Of a DNA stretch of 64,000 nucleotides, positions 39,677-49,178 are shown in pieces; positions within the stretch are counted from its first letter, which is position 1, and every line of letters begins with the position of its first letter. The stretch is from Okeania sp. SIO1I7 (GTDB lineage Bacteria > Cyanobacteriota > Cyanobacteriia > Cyanobacteriales > Microcoleaceae): NCBI GenBank assembly GCA_010672585.1, contig JAAHGF010000008.1, positions 249,964-313,963 on the forward strand. Reading direction: 5' to 3'. The notes under the pieces are model-generated. The model did not search any database, was not told where the DNA came from, and saw only the letters and a list, made by a program, of their open reading frames with translations. Both the position numbers and the translations under genes were made by a program.

Positions 39677-40377
39677 GATTTTTTTACTCCTAGTTGATGA
39701 ATAAAATTTTGTACTTTACTAAGTTTTCCTTCCTCAGAGCGATCGCTAGATTTTTTATATATGGCTGTTATATCACAGTTTTTTTATTTAGCTCTAGGAA
39801 ATAGCATTATTGATACTAATTCACCAAAATTATATGACATAAACTGTACAGTTTGTTTGATTTTTTTGCCTGCCTTTACCTATCTAAATTTTTTATATGC
39901 TTTGCAGATAACTTACTACCAATTTTATGTAAGACTGCATAGAATGAAGTTTTAGGTTTTAGGTTTGATACCAATTTTATGTGAGGCTGCACAGAATTAT
40001 GAAATTTATTAACTTGTCTGTCTCAATTTACACTCAACTCTGATTAAAATATTATTCTATGCAACTTAGAAATGAATTTGGTATTAACTCTTAAAAACTT
40101 GACCAATAAATATCAAATACTTAAGGCTTCAGAATAGACAAAAATAACAACTAATTTTAATACCAAATACCCTCATCTCTTTTGCCTATTCTCTATTCCT
40201 CACTTTCTAAAGTTGAGAAATTTGTACTTCATAAAAGTGATAAATTCCACAAAATTTCAATCAGACTTTCTTGCTCCTGATGAAAATTATCCCTAGAAGT
40301 GAAAATTAATAGTTGACTTTTAACTACAAATTAGGTTAAATTATCAACTATAAACATTATCATGGCCTTAATCATTA
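39677..40377. other. Intergenic with a short direct repeat
   Basis: ATACCAATTTTATGTAAGAC (about 39915) and ATACCAATTTTATGTGAGGC (about 39968) are imperfect direct repeats. The second extends into a segment that occurs inverted at about 28853-28905. No gene, RNA or terminator was recognised. Confidence 0.5.
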
Positions 40378-41133
40378 CTAAAATTTCACGTCCATTAAAG
40401 TCTTCAAAGCAAAATGTGGTAAAGCCAACATTCGTCGCCAGCGCCAAGGTTCTTGATAAAGTCGATACAACCACTCCAAGGAATTGTCACAAAACCAAGC
40501 AGGCGCTCTTTCCTTCACTCCAGCCCATATATCCAAACTACCGCCAATACCAATCCAGACTGCTTGAGGACAAATATATTTATGTTCTGCAATCCACAAC
40601 TCCTGACGAGGTACTCCTAAACCTACAAATATTAGTTTCGGCTGCAATTGTGCTAAAGTATTAAGCAATTCTGTTTCTTCTGCCGGAGATAAATAACCAT
40701 GCTGACAAGCGACCGCTAACTGTGACACTTTTTGTTGCCAAATGTCTGCTGCTTTCATAGCTACCCCTGGTTTTCCTCCATAGAAAAATACCAAATTGTC
40801 TGGATTCTGTCTTGGTACTTGCCACAAAAGACTCTCTGCTAATTCAATACCAGGACAACGCTGTACAGATTTACCCTTAAGCCTTAAGTATAGAACAACA
40901 CCTGCCCCATCAGGAACTACCAATTCAGCTCGACTGATTATCTCAGCCAAGACGTGATTTTTCTCTCCCTGCATCACCATTTCAGCATTGAGTGTCACTA
41001 CATGAGTTCCCAGTCCCTTCTCTAATCGAGAAAGTAAATAACCAGAATAGTCATCAATACAATGTATTGGTAAACCTAGGACAAAATTTTTTTTAGGTAG
41101 ACTAAGTGCGGACTCAGAATTTTTTTCACTCAT
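40378..41133 (-). CDS. WecG/TagA/CpsF-family glycosyltransferase
   Basis: The 251-residue GT26 enzyme has the family signatures TLNAEMVMQGEKN, VVPDGAGVVLYLR, VFFYGGKPGVA, FVGLGVPRQELW and WIGIGGSLDIWAGV. Members transfer N-acetyl-D-mannosaminuronic acid, N-acetylmannosamine or a similar sugar to a lipid-linked intermediate during exopolysaccharide or teichoic-acid-like polymer synthesis at the inner face of the membrane. The product here is unknown. No other polysaccharide genes are adjacent. The start ATG (41131-41133) follows an AT-rich leader with no strong ribosome site. Confidence 0.9.
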   Translation of the reverse strand: MSEKNSESALSLPKKNFVLGLPIHCIDDYSGYLLSRLEKGLGTHVVTLNAEMVMQGEKNHVLAEIISRAELVVPDGAGVVLYLRLKGKSVQRCPGIELAESLLWQVPRQNPDNLVFFYGGKPGVAMKAADIWQQKVSQLAVACQHGYLSPAEETELLNTLAQLQPKLIFVGLGVPRQELWIAEHKYICPQAVWIGIGGSLDIWAGVKERAPAWFCDNSLEWLYRLYQEPWRWRRMLALPHFALKTLMDVKF

Positions 41134-41355
41134 ATTTATATTGATTTATTTTCTTGTTTTACCATCCTCAAATACTTACTAATTTAGATTAGCTAATTCC
41201 GCTCTTTCAGGCTAGTGCTTAACCACTTTCTTTCACCCCGATCCATATCAAGATTTTCCAATTTGAGAAACTTCATCTATAATCAATCAAGCAGAATCAA
41301 CTACAAAATATTGTTGTATTCTGACAAGTAACGCTTTTGGTGAAAATTAGTGTTT

Positions 41356-42939
41356 ATGAATCTTAAACCAGGAGTTGTCCTTCAAAAAGGAAAATATACT
41401 ATTGATAGTATTTTAGGCCAAGGAGGCTTTGGTATAACCTACCGAGCTATTGATCATCAACTCAATCAAATTGTTGTCCTGAAAACCCTGAATGAAAGTC
41501 TACGCCATCATCAAGATTTTGCTAAATTTCAGCATCAATTTATAGCTGAGGTTAATCTTCTAGCAAACTTGAGACATCCTAACATGGTTAGAGTGTGGGA
41601 CTTTTTTGAGGAAGAGCAGCTTTTCTTCATGGTGATGGACTATATTCCTGGTCAAAATTTAGCTGATTTAATACAGTCTGGCCATAAACTTCATCCCAAC
41701 GAAGCTATTGATTATGTACATCAAATTGCTTCAGCTCTATCAGTAGTTCACAAAAATGGTTTTTTACATCGGGACATACAACCTAAGAATATTATTAGGC
41801 AAGCAGGAACTAATACAGTGATACTCACTGATTTTGGCATTACCTGTGACTTAACTACTGGAATTAGGCAAACTTATGCTAATTTATTTTCTGTGGGATA
41901 TGCACCACCTGAACAGTGTGATCTAGAACAAAAGTTAACCCCCGCAGCAGATATTTATGCTTTGACTGCTACATTATACTATTTACTTACTGGTAAAGCT
42001 CCTACTCCTGCAGCTTTAAGGCTCAGTGATGAAGCTATTCCTCAAACACTTATAGTGTCTACAACTGAATTAAGATTACTTGAAACGAATCTTTCTCCAA
42101 ATATTGAGAATGCGATTATCAAAGGATTGGAAATAGACCTTCAAAAACGACCTCAAACTTTGGAAAATTGGTTTGCACTACTGTTGGATAAGTCAGATAT
42201 TTCAGAGGTAAATAAACAACTTGACCAGCCAAAAGAAAGTTGTTGTGAAGTTAATAGTAATTATGGCTTAATGGATACTAACTTTAAGTCAAAGATGAAT
42301 AATCAAATGGCAAATAATCTGATCGATCAATCAAGAATTAAGAATAATTATAAAAATAATATAGCTCCAATTCATATTTTAAAAAATTGTTCTTTGGAAA
42401 AGAATTTCAATTGGATTAATCAACTTTCTTTGCAATTGACGATTTTTTTAGTATTTCTATTTACAGCAGCAACTTTTGGTTGGATAGGTTTTGAGATTAC
42501 CCTTCGTTATAGTTATGCAAAAACTAACAAAAAAACAGTATCTTTGACGACAAGTAATTTACTAGAAACTCTAAAGAATGAGTATGACTATACTTTCAGA
42601 GACCGCGATCCATCTAGTCCTCTTTTTGATTCTCCTTCGGTAAAAACTTACTCTACAACTCCACCAAAATTGAACAAATTACCTAAACCTTATGTTGACC
42701 GAGAGGAAATTTTTCCTAATAGTTTGTCTGACTTGAATGGGGATAATTATGAGTCAAATCAGCCATATTATTCTTCTGATTTAAAAACTCAAATACCTAG
42801 CCACAATTATTCTGTCAATGAAGAAATTGATTTGCCAGAAAAATTAGAATACCCTTCTGACTATCAATCTAAACCTCTTGAGTATAACTATCAAAAATAT
42901 CAACAACAAAATCACTATCCTGATGACTACTACTATTAA
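41356..42939 (+). CDS. Membrane-bound Ser/Thr protein kinase with altered catalytic loop and Tyr-rich tail
   Basis: From ATG 41356 the product has 527 residues (a GTG at 41350 would add two). The Hanks-type kinase domain spans about 12-275, with glycine loop GQGGFGITY, Lys in VVLKTL, catalytic loop HRDIQPKN and DFG in TDFGI. The usual HRDxKxxN lysine is replaced by Gln, which may lower or abolish activity. One transmembrane helix lies at about 358-378 (LTIFLVFLFTAATFGWIGF). The exterior tail is rich in Tyr, Pro and Ser and ends DDYYY, with about 13 Tyr in the last 65 residues. No sensor domain is recognised. Its target is unknown. Confidence 0.85.
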   Translation: MNLKPGVVLQKGKYTIDSILGQGGFGITYRAIDHQLNQIVVLKTLNESLRHHQDFAKFQHQFIAEVNLLANLRHPNMVRVWDFFEEEQLFFMVMDYIPGQNLADLIQSGHKLHPNEAIDYVHQIASALSVVHKNGFLHRDIQPKNIIRQAGTNTVILTDFGITCDLTTGIRQTYANLFSVGYAPPEQCDLEQKLTPAADIYALTATLYYLLTGKAPTPAALRLSDEAIPQTLIVSTTELRLLETNLSPNIENAIIKGLEIDLQKRPQTLENWFALLLDKSDISEVNKQLDQPKESCCEVNSNYGLMDTNFKSKMNNQMANNLIDQSRIKNNYKNNIAPIHILKNCSLEKNFNWINQLSLQLTIFLVFLFTAATFGWIGFEITLRYSYAKTNKKTVSLTTSNLLETLKNEYDYTFRDRDPSSPLFDSPSVKTYSTTPPKLNKLPKPYVDREEIFPNSLSDLNGDNYESNQPYYSSDLKTQIPSHNYSVNEEIDLPEKLEYPSDYQSKPLEYNYQKYQQQNHYPDDYYY

Positions 42940-44465
42940 TTTTATTTTTTACAGATAAATTAAATTTTGGCATAAATATTTTTAGCAGTCTTTTCTCACA
43001 ATTATCTCACATTAATTGAGTAAAATTGACTTAATACTAAAAATTATATACTACCTACCATATCTGATACTTGCTATGGTGAGCGACCGCTACTTTCAAA
43101 TAAATATATAATATATAATAATTCAGCTAACAGCTAGTTATATCAATTATCAAAAATAATATTAAAAAAATCTGCATAGAAAGAGTTTATCAAATCCTAG
43201 TTGCCATATATCTCTATCATTATTTCTGATTTTTTTCTTTCTTTATTTATTCTTCATCCCTTCCTCTTCCCTACTGTTACTATTAGACATCTCAAAAAAT
43301 TCAAAATAAAATCAATTATTTATCCCTGTTATCTATTCTCTGTTCCCTCTTTTCTAGAAATTTTTATTCTGGTATTAGCTAAATAGAATTGGTCTTTAGA
43401 GTAGATAAATATACTTGTATTCTATAACACTTTAATCTGGGAAAGATTTTCATTAACTATTGGAAATGGCCTGTATGATCATTGTACTCATAATATCATG
43501 TCCGTTTAATTAATAATAAAAAACTTTCCTCTTCTCTTTCTTCTTCTTCCCTCCTGACTCAGTCCTTCCTCTACCCTCCTGGGAGGGGGAGGGGCGAGGG
43601 GTGGGTAGACTCCTGAGGACTCCGTAGTTATTTATAAGTATTCAACCGGACATGATATAACACATCTGTAAGTCCAGACTAGAAAAATCAAACAAAGCTA
43701 GATATCTTGCTAACTGAAAGATTCGGATATTTATAAGATGATGTGATACAATACTTTACAATTATGAGAGTATTATACCAAGCGTTAAAAAAGAATGTTA
43801 CGAATAGTAAGAGCGATAAAAATACTTTACAGGAGCTGTCCCTTTGACAAAGCGGTGCGACCCCGCGACGACGATAGTCGCATCTGGTAGCGCACCAAGA
43901 GAAAAAGATAATTTATGCCCTAAAAAATGGTATTGAAGCCATTCCCATACGACTCCTGAGGACTGAGGACTGACTTCCCCTCCCAGGAGGGGAGGGGGAG
44001 GGGCGAGGGGTGGGTTGACTCCTTACGAAATAGCCTAACTATTTGTAGCAAACATTTATCAATTTGGTATTACAGCACTTTTCATATTGATCAACCACAT
44101 CGTTACAAGCATGAACTTTGTAGGGACTAACCATGGTTAGTCCCTCTTGTGGTCTACCGTGCAGGAAAAGCACTGCTGTAATCGCCAACTGAGATAATTA
44201 GGTCTCACAAATTGGAAAAGATTAACAAATAAAGTAAATAATTAGAAGGATTTTCAAAGGGTGGTGATTAAAATATTTTTATAGTAAATATATAGTAAAT
44301 AAATCAAGCATAAAGTATTGAAATTTGCTTAACCATAAGTAGCATAATTGAAAAATTAATAGAAAACTTGTTAAGCAAATAAAAATAAAAACAAATTTGC
44401 CTTGCTTTTCCAGAAAATATCAATCAAAATTAATTAGTAAATTCTCAAGATAGACAACTTTAATT
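42940..44465. other. 1.5-kb intergenic region, repeats only
   Basis: Apart from the family A element at 43493-43658 it holds a GGTGCGACCCCGCGACGACG fragment (about 43857), GGGAGGGGGAGGGGCGAGG (about 43988) and long AT-rich stretches. Small open frames are not supported by codon use or motifs. A promoter for the gene at 44466 presumably lies in the last 200 bp. Confidence 0.55.
43493..43658. mobile_element. Family A MITE-like element, 166 bp
   Basis: The ends are ATATCATGTCCG (43493-43504) and CCGGACATGATAT (43646-43658). The interior matches 20644-20788 (AAAAACTTTC, ACTCCTGAGGACTCCGTAG) but carries an extra GGGAGGGG tract. No coding capacity. Confidence 0.8.
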
Positions 44466-44783
44466 ATGAGTAAATCACCACTTCATGCATTTTTCGTTGG
44501 TAGAGCTATTGCAGAAGGAGTTTACGAACAACTAGAAAATGTTGTTACCAATTCTCTTAGTACAATAGGAAAATTTGATGCAGAGCAAAGAGAGAATTTA
44601 CGAAGTTTCATTGAAGAAGCATTAGAAAGAGCAGACCGGGAAGCTCAAGCAGAAAATAATATCAGTAGCTCCAGCAACTTAAACGATCAACCCAAAGACC
44701 TACAAGCTATAATCGACGACTTAAGAGCTGAAGTCGCTCAAGTTAGATCGGAACTACAAAAATATCGTAGTGGTTCTGTCTAA
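44466..44783 (+). CDS. Small conserved cyanobacterial protein with coiled-coil tail (DUF6825-like, tentative)
   Basis: The 105-residue protein begins MSKSPLHAFFVGRAIAEGVY, continues with FDAEQRENLRSFIEEALERA, and ends in a heptad-like helix (LQAIIDDLRAEVAQVRSELQ). This arrangement matches a small family conserved in cyanobacteria that I recall as DUF6825; function unknown. It lies 147 bp upstream of the ABC1 kinase start on the same strand, so they may be co-transcribed. Confidence 0.6.
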   Translation: MSKSPLHAFFVGRAIAEGVYEQLENVVTNSLSTIGKFDAEQRENLRSFIEEALERADREAQAENNISSSSNLNDQPKDLQAIIDDLRAEVAQVRSELQKYRSGSV

Positions 44784-44930
44784 AGACAATCCGACAACTA
44801 ACTTTGTCCATTGCTATCAGCTAAACTTTAATCATATCACAAATTATTATATACTGCTATTGTGTCTGTTCTCCTTGATGACAACATCATTAACCGCAAG
44901 GGACAAGCTAACTATACAACTGGAGGCTCA

Positions 44931-46622
44931 ATGACCAAAGCCTCCACAAAATCCTATAGTGATAAAGCTTATCGCTGGAATAAAGAGAATTATTCTCGCC
45001 AGCGTCGTTACATTGATATTTGGGCTTTTTTTCTCACCTGGCTAACTTGGCTATGGGTAGACAAAAAAAATTGGAGCTACCGAGGGGGAGTAACAGAAGA
45101 AAAGAAAAATCTCAGACGTCGCAAACAAGCAATTTGGGTACGAGAGACAATGCTAGAATTAGGCCCCACCTTCATCAAGTTGGGACAGCTATTCTCTACT
45201 CGTGCAGACTTATTTCCTGTTGAGTATGTCGAAGAGCTTTCCAAACTCCAAGATAAAGTCCCCGCTTTCAACTACGAACAGGTAGAAACAATAATCTTAG
45301 AAGACCTGGGAAAAAAGATAGACGAACTATACCATAGCTTTGAACCAGTACCTCTAGCTGCTGCAAGTTTAGGTCAAGTTCATAGAGCACAACTTCATTC
45401 TGGTGAAGATATAGTAGTCAAGATACAAAGACCGGGGCTGAAAAAACTATTCCAAATCGATTTAACTATTCTTAAAGGGGTAGCTCGTTATTTTCAAAGA
45501 CATCCAGAATGGGGTCGCGGCCGAGATTGGTTGGGTATCTATGAAGAATGTTGCAGAATTCTGTGGCTAGAGATAGATTATCTCAACGAAGGTCGCAATG
45601 CAGATACCTTTCGCCGTAACTTCCGAAACTGTAACTGGGTAAAAGTACCCAGAGTTTATTGGCGGTATTCAGCACCACGGGTACTGACCTTAGAATATGT
45701 TCCAGGTATCAAAATTAGTAATTATGAAGCTCTCGAAGCATCAGGTCAAGACCGCAAAGCTTTGGCTAGAATGGGTGCTGAAGCTTACTTACGACAACTA
45801 TTGAATGATGGCTTTTTCCATGCCGATCCTCATCCGGGCAATATTGCTGTTAGTCCAGAGGGGGGATTAATTTTCTATGATTTTGGCATGATGGGACAAA
45901 TCAAGTCCAATATCCGGGAAAAACTCATGGGAACTCTTTATGGCATTGCTTCAAAAGATGCTGAAAGAGTGATTATCTCTCTAATAGATTTAGGAGCATT
46001 AACTCCTACTGGAGATATGGGTCCTGTGAGACGGTCGATCCAATATATGTTGGATAATTTTATGGATAAGCCGTTTGAAGCTCAGTCAATTACAGCTATT
46101 AGTGATGATTTGTATGAGGTTGCTTATGACCAACCTTTCCGTTTTCCGGCAACTTTTACTTTTGTGATGCGAGCTTTCTCTACTTTGGAGGGGGTTGGTA
46201 AGGGTTTAGACCCAGAGTTTAATTTTATGGAGGTGGCACAACCGTTTGCCATGGATTTGATGTCTGATGGAAATTCTCAAAATACTATTTTTAATGAACT
46301 AGGTCGTCAAGCGGCTCAGGTTAGTTCTACTGCTTTGGGTTTGCCTCGTCGTATTGAGGATGCGATTGATAAGTTGGAGCAGGGGGATATTAGGGTTCGA
46401 GTCCGAGCTACGGAAACTGATAGGTTGGTTCGCCGGGTTAGTAATGTGCAAATGGGTACTAATTATGCCCTGCTTATCAGTGGTTTTACTTTGTCGGCTA
46501 CTATTCTCTATGTTAATAATCAGCCTGGTCTAGCATTTGCTTTGATTTTAGTGGTTGTTGTGATGGGGTTTGCTTTTATACGATTGTTGAAGCGTATTAA
46601 TAGGTTAGACAAGATGATGTGA
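44931..46622 (+). CDS. ABC1/AarF/UbiB-family atypical kinase
   Basis: From ATG 44931 the protein has 563 residues. I chose this start because GGAGG lies at 44922-44926, four bases before the ATG; an in-frame GTG at 44862 lacks such a site. Family motifs: the KxGQ block (FIKLGQLFSTRADLFP), AAASLGQVHRAQL (Ala-rich loop replacing the glycine loop), VVKIQRPG, FHADPHPGN and YDFGMMG. Two hydrophobic helices end the protein (about 505-550). Relatives act in ubiquinone or plastoquinone/tocopherol metabolism as lipid-associated ATPases. A strong hairpin terminator follows. Confidence 0.9.
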   Translation: MTKASTKSYSDKAYRWNKENYSRQRRYIDIWAFFLTWLTWLWVDKKNWSYRGGVTEEKKNLRRRKQAIWVRETMLELGPTFIKLGQLFSTRADLFPVEYVEELSKLQDKVPAFNYEQVETIILEDLGKKIDELYHSFEPVPLAAASLGQVHRAQLHSGEDIVVKIQRPGLKKLFQIDLTILKGVARYFQRHPEWGRGRDWLGIYEECCRILWLEIDYLNEGRNADTFRRNFRNCNWVKVPRVYWRYSAPRVLTLEYVPGIKISNYEALEASGQDRKALARMGAEAYLRQLLNDGFFHADPHPGNIAVSPEGGLIFYDFGMMGQIKSNIREKLMGTLYGIASKDAERVIISLIDLGALTPTGDMGPVRRSIQYMLDNFMDKPFEAQSITAISDDLYEVAYDQPFRFPATFTFVMRAFSTLEGVGKGLDPEFNFMEVAQPFAMDLMSDGNSQNTIFNELGRQAAQVSSTALGLPRRIEDAIDKLEQGDIRVRVRATETDRLVRRVSNVQMGTNYALLISGFTLSATILYVNNQPGLAFALILVVVVMGFAFIRLLKRINRLDKMM

Positions 46623-46651
46623 TAAATTTTTTCTATCTTTAATTATTTTTG

Positions 46652-46684
46652 CCCACCCAAGTAAATTACATTTGGTGGGTTTTT
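46652..46684 (+). terminator. Rho-independent terminator after the ABC1 kinase gene
   Basis: CCCACC (46652-46657) pairs with GGTGGG (46674-46679), followed by TTTTT (46680-46684). It begins 30 bp after the TGA stop of the kinase gene. Confidence 0.7.
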
Positions 46685-47080
46685 AAGTTTTAGTTATAGG
46701 TTTTAGTTTTTTGTTTGAAAATTTTAAAGTTTGTAATCGATCTCTGACAAAAAAATGTTGAAGTTTTCTTTATTGGCTAACGAAGTTTCAATATTTTCAC
46801 TACTCTTGTTCAATTCTGTAGTAAGCTATCAACAGTGGTATATTCCAGCGGTTAGTTATTACTTGAGTAGATTTTGAGGCTGCAAATACTTATTATTTCG
46901 TTTTTTTGTCGGACGATCGCTCCTCTCTTCCTTTAGTATTAATAACTAATTTTTCTCTTCTCTTTTTTATGGGATTTGACCGAAAAATTGGGTCTCAAGC
47001 CTCGCCCTTCAAGGGCGACTTTTTATTTGCTAAATGTTTCAATCAAGATGTTATAATACTGTTAGTATAGTTAGCAAATT
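46685..47080. other. Intergenic; left flank of the tnpB element
   Basis: A tight hairpin TCGCCCTTCAAGGGCGA followed by CTTTTTAT lies at 47002-47025 and could be a terminator or the element's left-end hairpin. The preceding ACCGAAAAATTGGGTCTCAA segment recurs near 24970 and 30772. TATAAT at 47052-47057 may be the tnpB -10 box. No gene was seen. Confidence 0.5.
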
Positions 47081-48305
47081 ATGAAAGCTAGGTTTAAGTA
47101 TCGTATATATCCTACACAGGGACAAAAGCATCGATTAGCAAAGCTATTTGGTTGTGTTTGCTGACGCAACACTTCGTGAACGTGTTGTTTGGAATGATAG
47201 CCTAGCTTGCTGTCAAGAAAAATACAAATCAGGAGGCAAGAAACCCAGTAACTCACAGCTGCAAAAACAGTTTATTACTCAGGCAAAAAACACTGAAGAT
47301 AGAGAGTGGCTTAAAGAAGTTTCTAATATACCATTGCAGCAATCTTTGAATGATTTAAACCAGGGTTATCAAAACTTTTTTAAATCGACTAAAGGCCAGA
47401 GAAAAGGTAAACCTGTAAAACCTCCTAAATTTAAAAGTAGAAAGTCAAAGCAAACTGCTAGGTTTACAAAGGGAGGGTTTAAAGTTGGTCAACATAAAGT
47501 TTATTTAGCCAAGATTGGAAAGCTCAAAATTGTTTGGTCAAGAGAGTTACATACTGCTCCATCATCAGTAACAGTAATCAAAGATTCAGCTAATAGATAT
47601 TTTTTGAGTTTTGTAGTAGAAATACAACCAGAAATCTTACCTCAAACGGATAATTCATTAGGTATAGATTTAGGAATTAAAACCTTTGCTACATTCAGCA
47701 ACGGTGAAAAAGTTGATGCACCAAAACCGTTGAAAAAACGGATTAAAAAATATCGCAAGTTGAGTAGGTCATTATCTAACAAAACTAGAGATTCTAAACG
47801 ATATGAAAAAGCAAGACTAAAAATAGCTAAGTTCCATGGAAAATTGAAAGATACAAGGACAGATTTTCTGCATAAATTGTCTACTAAAATAATTCGTGAA
47901 AACCAAACAGTTGTTTTAGAAGATTTGAATGTTTCTGGAATGGTTAAAAACCGTAAATTATCTAGAGCAATTTCTGATTTAGGTTGGCGAAAATTTAGAA
48001 CTTTATTAGAAGGAAAAGCTGAGAAATACGGTCGTGATTTTAGAATAATTAGCCGCTGGGAACCTACAAGTCAAGTTTGCTCAAATTGTGGCTTTAAAGG
48101 TGGTAAACTAGACCTTCAGGTAAGAGAATGGGAGTGTCTCAACTGCGGTGCAAAACATGATAGAGACGAAAATGCAGCAATAAATATATTAGTCGCGGGC
48201 GGGCAGTCCGAGACATTAAACGGACGTGGAGGCAAGCGTAAGACTACTGTAAAAGTAGCAGCAGCCTGTGAAGCGTCAACTCGCCGAGGAGCTACGGCTC
48301 AGTAG
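47081..48305 (+). pseudogene. tnpB: tnpB frameshifted by a 22-bp insertion near its start
   Basis: The ATG at 47081 opens MKARFKYRIYPTQGQKHRLA then KLFGCV and meets TGA at 47162. Removing 22 bp (47159-47180) restores GCVRVVWNDSLACCQEKY and an uninterrupted TnpB of about 400 residues to TAG 48303-48305. It retains RuvC-I (LGIDLGIKTFATFS), RuvC-II (VVLEDLNVSGM), zinc finger (CSNCG ... CLNCG) and RuvC-III (DRDENAAINIL). The insertion is open in the downstream frame, so a TTG at 47148 could still start a protein missing the first strand of the wedge domain. No tnpA lies nearby. Confidence 0.85.
47159..47180 (+). repeat. 22-bp small dispersed repeat inserted in tnpB
   Basis: TGCTGACGCAACACTTCGTG then AA separates the codons for GCV and RVVW. 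Related strings are TGCTGACGCAATGCTTCGCG (34239) and TGCTAACGCAAAGCTCCGC (28734). It matches the size and style of SDR elements known in Nostoc. Confidence 0.7.
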
Positions 48306-48345
48306 GAATCCCCGCGCCTTTAGGCCGGGGAGGATGTCAACTATC
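48306..48345 (+). ncRNA. Right-end hairpin of the tnpB element / omega-RNA 3' end
   Basis: CCCCGCGCCTTTAGGCCGGGG (48310-48330) folds into an eight-pair hairpin with one bulged C and is followed by AGGATGTCAA. This is the typical right end of cyanobacterial IS605-like tnpB elements and marks where the omega-RNA scaffold ends and its guide begins, by comparison with known systems. Confidence 0.6.
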
Positions 48346-48812
48346 TACTTTTTTGTGATACTTGGTTTGTGATTTTGGTAGATATTAGTCTTTATTTCGG
48401 GTAGTTCTTCAGCTTTTTGGTGTTTTTTAGTTGAATAAAAAGTCATGCGTAGGGGCAAGCAACACCCAATAATAAAATTGTATCAGAATTTTTGAGGCAA
48501 GGCAACAATCCTTCCCATTACCGATTTTTTTTGGAGCTTCAGAGAATGAATGTTTTTGTTGTGGGTTTATAGATAGATAGCGATCGCTTCTAGAATTTTT
48601 CAGTTGATTGACACTTAAGAGGATATGAACATGGAAAAAATCAACCGCTGATGAATTTTTTTTAGCTTCACAAAATGATTTTCGGCGGTCTAGGTTTGGG
48701 TAGCTATTTTTATGACAAAAGAGATTATTAGTCTGAAAAAATACTTTTACCGGGTTGAATAAAAAGTCATGCGTAGGGGCGAGCAGGCCCCAATAATAAA
48801 ACTGTATCATGG
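48346..48812. repeat. Intergenic region bounded by 56-bp direct repeats
   Basis: 48430-48485 and 48754-48809 share GTTGAATAAAAAGTCATGCG then TAGGGGC and CCCAATAATAAAA with few changes. Between them is AT-rich sequence with one HIP1 site (around 48581) and no supported gene. Confidence 0.6.
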
Positions 48813-49016
48813 TTATTTGGGGAGTGCAAGGCAAAATCCATCGCTATGGTCATTAGCGTGGTCACTTCCTACGGGAGACATTTCTATTCTAAGTTTTCCG
48901 TTATTGTAATAACTTTTGGCTTTTTCGTAAGTTGGGTCTTGAATAGTTTGGATATATTCTTGCCAAGTTGCTGTTACCCAGGTATCTGTGGGTAGTTGGG
49001 TTTGGGTTTGATTCAT
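48813..49016 (-). pseudogene. Truncated duplicate of the uma2 gene (N-terminal third)
   Basis: The first 57 codons (MNQTQTQLPTDTWVTATWQE ... MSPVGSDHANDH) match the complete gene at 49179-49823 almost exactly, including the leader. After HANDH the similarity stops and ten unrelated codons (SDGFCLALPK) lead to a stop. The catalytic part is absent, so it is a partial tandem duplicate. Confidence 0.8.
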
Positions 49017-49178
49017 TGTCGAATAATTTTAATTTTTGGAGATGTCTATTTGTTTGTTAGTTGCAGTAGATTTTATCTTAGTTTAGCGTGGGGAAAAAGG
49101 ATGCAAACAAGGATTTGGCCACGAATGCGCTCACACGGATTTGGCCACGGATGTACGGATGGATTGGCGGGTTTATTT

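Noticed and set aside
40362-40664. A 100-codon plus-strand frame over the 3' part of the glycosyltransferase gene.
   Set aside because: The minus strand encodes conserved WecG/TagA motifs over the same bases.
47148-48305. An intact transposase starting at TTG 47148.
   Set aside because: Its first codons are the inserted 22-bp repeat read out of register; the true start is ATG 47081 and the gene is frameshifted. A shortened product is possible but not supported.
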